Below, one piece after another: positions 62,930 through 64,000 of a DNA stretch of 64,000 nt. Each line of letters opens with the position of its first letter. The first letter of the stretch is position 1. The DNA is from AC-32 sp035624425. Its GTDB lineage: Bacteria > Actinomycetota > Thermoleophilia > Gaiellales > Gaiellaceae. Position numbers and translations under genes: made by a program. The notes beneath the pieces were generated by a model. The model worked only from the letters and a program-made list of their open reading frames with translations. It made no database searches and was not told where the DNA came from. Where the stretch lies: NCBI GenBank assembly GCA_035624425.1, contig DASPRN010000087.1, forward strand, positions 12,194 through 76,193. The letters are read 5' to 3'.

Positions 62930-63619
62930 GTGGACCCGACCGCCGGGAACGAGCGCCTGACCGCGACCGTTGCCGCTGTCCTGCTCGTGCTGCTCGCGGT
63001 CGAGGGACTGACCATCCTCTCGATCCACCGGCTGCTCTCCGTCCACATCGTCGTCGGCCTGCTCGTGATCCCGCCGGTGGCGCTGAAGCTCCTCAGCACC
63101 GGCTACCGGTTCGTGCGCTACTACGCCGGCGACCGCGAGTACGTCGCGAAGGGCCCGCCGCACATCGTGATGCGCCTGCTCGCGCCCCTGCTCGTCGTCT
63201 CGACCCTCGTCCTGCTCGGAACCGGCGTGGCGCTGGTGGCCCTCGGCCCGCACCGCCGTGACGTGGCGCTCGGGCTTCACAAGGCGAGCTTCCTCGTCTG
63301 GTTCGCGCTGATGAGCCTGCACGTCCTGGTCTACGCGCCCCGGCTGCCGCGGCTGATCCGAGGACGGCCGGCAGCCTTCCGGTTCGGCCTCGTCGCTGCG
63401 TCGCTCGCCGCCGGCGCAGCGCTCGCCGCAGGGACCTACTCGCTCGCCGGGCCCTGGTTCCGGTTCCACCGCGACCGCGAAGAGTCGGCGGCGCACGACC
63501 CGATCGTGAAGTGCACGCCCACGAGGCCCTCGAGGGAGAAACCCTCGGCCGGCCCGGGCCTGGTGTCGAGCTCGAAGCGCGGACGGTTCCAGCGCTCGAA
63601 CTGCTCGCGGTCGATGTAG
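62930..63619 (+). CDS. Cytochrome-b561-like four-helix membrane protein
   Basis: 229 residues from GTG at MDPTAGNERLTATV; no clear ribosome-binding site. Helices include VAAVLLVLLAVEGLTIL, LLSVHIVVGLLVIPPVALKLL, LLAPLLVVSTLVLLGTGVALVAL and FLVWFALMSLHVLVYAPRL, with His in the second and last helices suited to haem. The C-terminal ~60 residues are polar and overlap the DUF779 gene on the other strand by 184 nt, so the true end may be debated. Under the direct-repeat site. Confidence 0.7.
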   Translation: MDPTAGNERLTATVAAVLLVLLAVEGLTILSIHRLLSVHIVVGLLVIPPVALKLLSTGYRFVRYYAGDREYVAKGPPHIVMRLLAPLLVVSTLVLLGTGVALVALGPHRRDVALGLHKASFLVWFALMSLHVLVYAPRLPRLIRGRPAAFRFGLVAASLAAGAALAAGTYSLAGPWFRFHRDREESAAHDPIVKCTPTRPSREKPSAGPGLVSSSKRGRFQRSNCSRSM

Positions 63620-63822
63620 AAGGGCACCCCGGCAACCTCGCCGAGAAGCAGGTCCTCCGGGCCGAGGAGCAGCTCGCCCTCCTGCAGGCAGATCGGGGAG
63701 CTGCCGTCGCAGCAGCCCCCCGACTGGAAGAGGATGATCGGCCCGAAGGTTGCCGTCAGGTGCCGGAGCACCGCAGCCGCGGCGTCCGTCGCGACGACCC
63801 GATCGGTCACCCCGGAGCTCAT
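63436..63822 (-). CDS. DUF779 protein, ALDH-associated
   Basis: 128 residues. FQSGGCCDGSSPICLQEGELLLG carries the conserved cysteines, and VPFYIDREQFERWN matches. Genes of this family usually follow acetaldehyde or chloroacetaldehyde dehydrogenases of the AcoD/ExaC type, as here (stop and start adjacent, TAG then ATG). Perhaps a metal-binding accessory. It overlaps the convergent membrane-protein gene. Confidence 0.88.
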   Translation of the reverse strand: MSSGVTDRVVATDAAAAVLRHLTATFGPIILFQSGGCCDGSSPICLQEGELLLGPEDLLLGEVAGVPFYIDREQFERWNRPRFELDTRPGPAEGFSLEGLVGVHFTIGSCAADSSRSRWNRNQGPASE

Positions 63823-64000
63823 CTAGAAGAGCCCCAGCGGCTTCGGGTCGTAGCTGACCAGCATGCACTTCGTCTGCGTGTAGTGGTCGAGCATCATCCT
63901 GTGGTTCTCACGCCCGACGCCCGAGACCTTGTAGCCGCCGAAGGCCGCGTGCGCGGGATAGAGGTGGTAGCAGTTCGTCCAGACCCGCCCGGCCTTGATG
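63823..64000 (-). CDS. Aldehyde dehydrogenase, C-terminal end (rest outside window)
   Basis: About 58 residues: AGRVWTNCYHLYPAHAAFGGYKVSGVGRENHRMMLDHYTQTKCMLVSYDPKPLGLF. The FGGYK...GRE..... segment and the C-terminal LDHYTQTK are typical of the AcoD/ExaC group of acetaldehyde dehydrogenases. DUF779 follows directly. Truncated by the window edge. Confidence 0.9.
   Translation of the reverse strand, partial: IKAGRVWTNCYHLYPAHAAFGGYKVSGVGRENHRMMLDHYTQTKCMLVSYDPKPLGLF

Overview
The window is high-GC bacterial chromosome with dense, overlapping genes, frequent GTG/TTG starts and very short intergenic gaps. It reads as an actinobacterium, and the mix of two branched-chain amino-acid (Liv) uptake operons, a PPi-type group III phosphofructokinase, a deoC/aldehyde-dehydrogenase cluster and a lepA-hemW-hrcA-dnaJ housekeeping block suggests a deep-branching lineage such as Thermoleophilia. 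That placement is inference; no rRNA gene is present. No phage, transposase, integrase or CRISPR array was seen, so this is core chromosome rather than an island.

Layout. 1-7602 (minus): a polar amino-acid ABC transporter cut by the window edge, then a complete livK-H-M-G-F operon with a large hairpin between livK and livH. 7839-9037 (plus): tRNA-Leu(CAA) and phosphofructokinase. 9054-16730 (minus): a Tat-exported Dyp-peroxidase-like protein, a lipoprotein, a membrane glycosyltransferase, a TrpC-like protein, and a deoC-ALDH-SnoaL-short ALDH operon. 16758-31147 (minus): a housekeeping run read right to left as murJ, GNAT, lepA, hemW, hrcA, dnaJ, prmA, mtaB, HIT, yqeY, phoH, ybeY, dgkA-PAP2, cdd, era, HAD. 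31380-37371: rpsT on plus, then comEA-comEC-holA and leuS on minus; leuS has an attenuator-like leader. 37417-41444: cupin-lysA, a secreted phosphoesterase and a DMT permease. 41514-46060 (minus): a second liv operon. 46089-51390: a decayed membrane-protein gene, a YyaL-like thioredoxin protein, an acetyltransferase, HMG-CoA lyase, a PPOX protein and a beta-propeller protein. 51434-55293: nadB-nadC-nadA divergent from an NrtR-like regulator, with a palindromic operator between them. 55361-60768: two small proteins, then a redox cluster (sulfite-oxidase-like enzyme, ferredoxin, NuoF-like protein, ferric-reductase-like membrane protein, ApbE). 60824-64000: a two-component system, a membrane protein, DUF779 and the end of an aldehyde dehydrogenase.

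Most notable signals. (1) Six intergenic sites carry hexamers of type TGTG(C/A)C repeated at 11-bp spacing, next to phoH, era, the trpC-like gene, rpsT/murJ, comEA and a small-protein pair. They look like a dispersed operator for an OmpR/PhoB-type regulator of housekeeping genes. (2) Two of the six adjoin a 43-bp element conserved at 42/43 positions 8 kb apart. (3) The palindrome covering the nrtR start codon faces nadB. (4) The redox cluster has a modified FeS motif in its NuoF-like subunit. (5) Two genes lack a canonical start codon, one of them preceded by a perfect Shine-Dalgarno and CTG.
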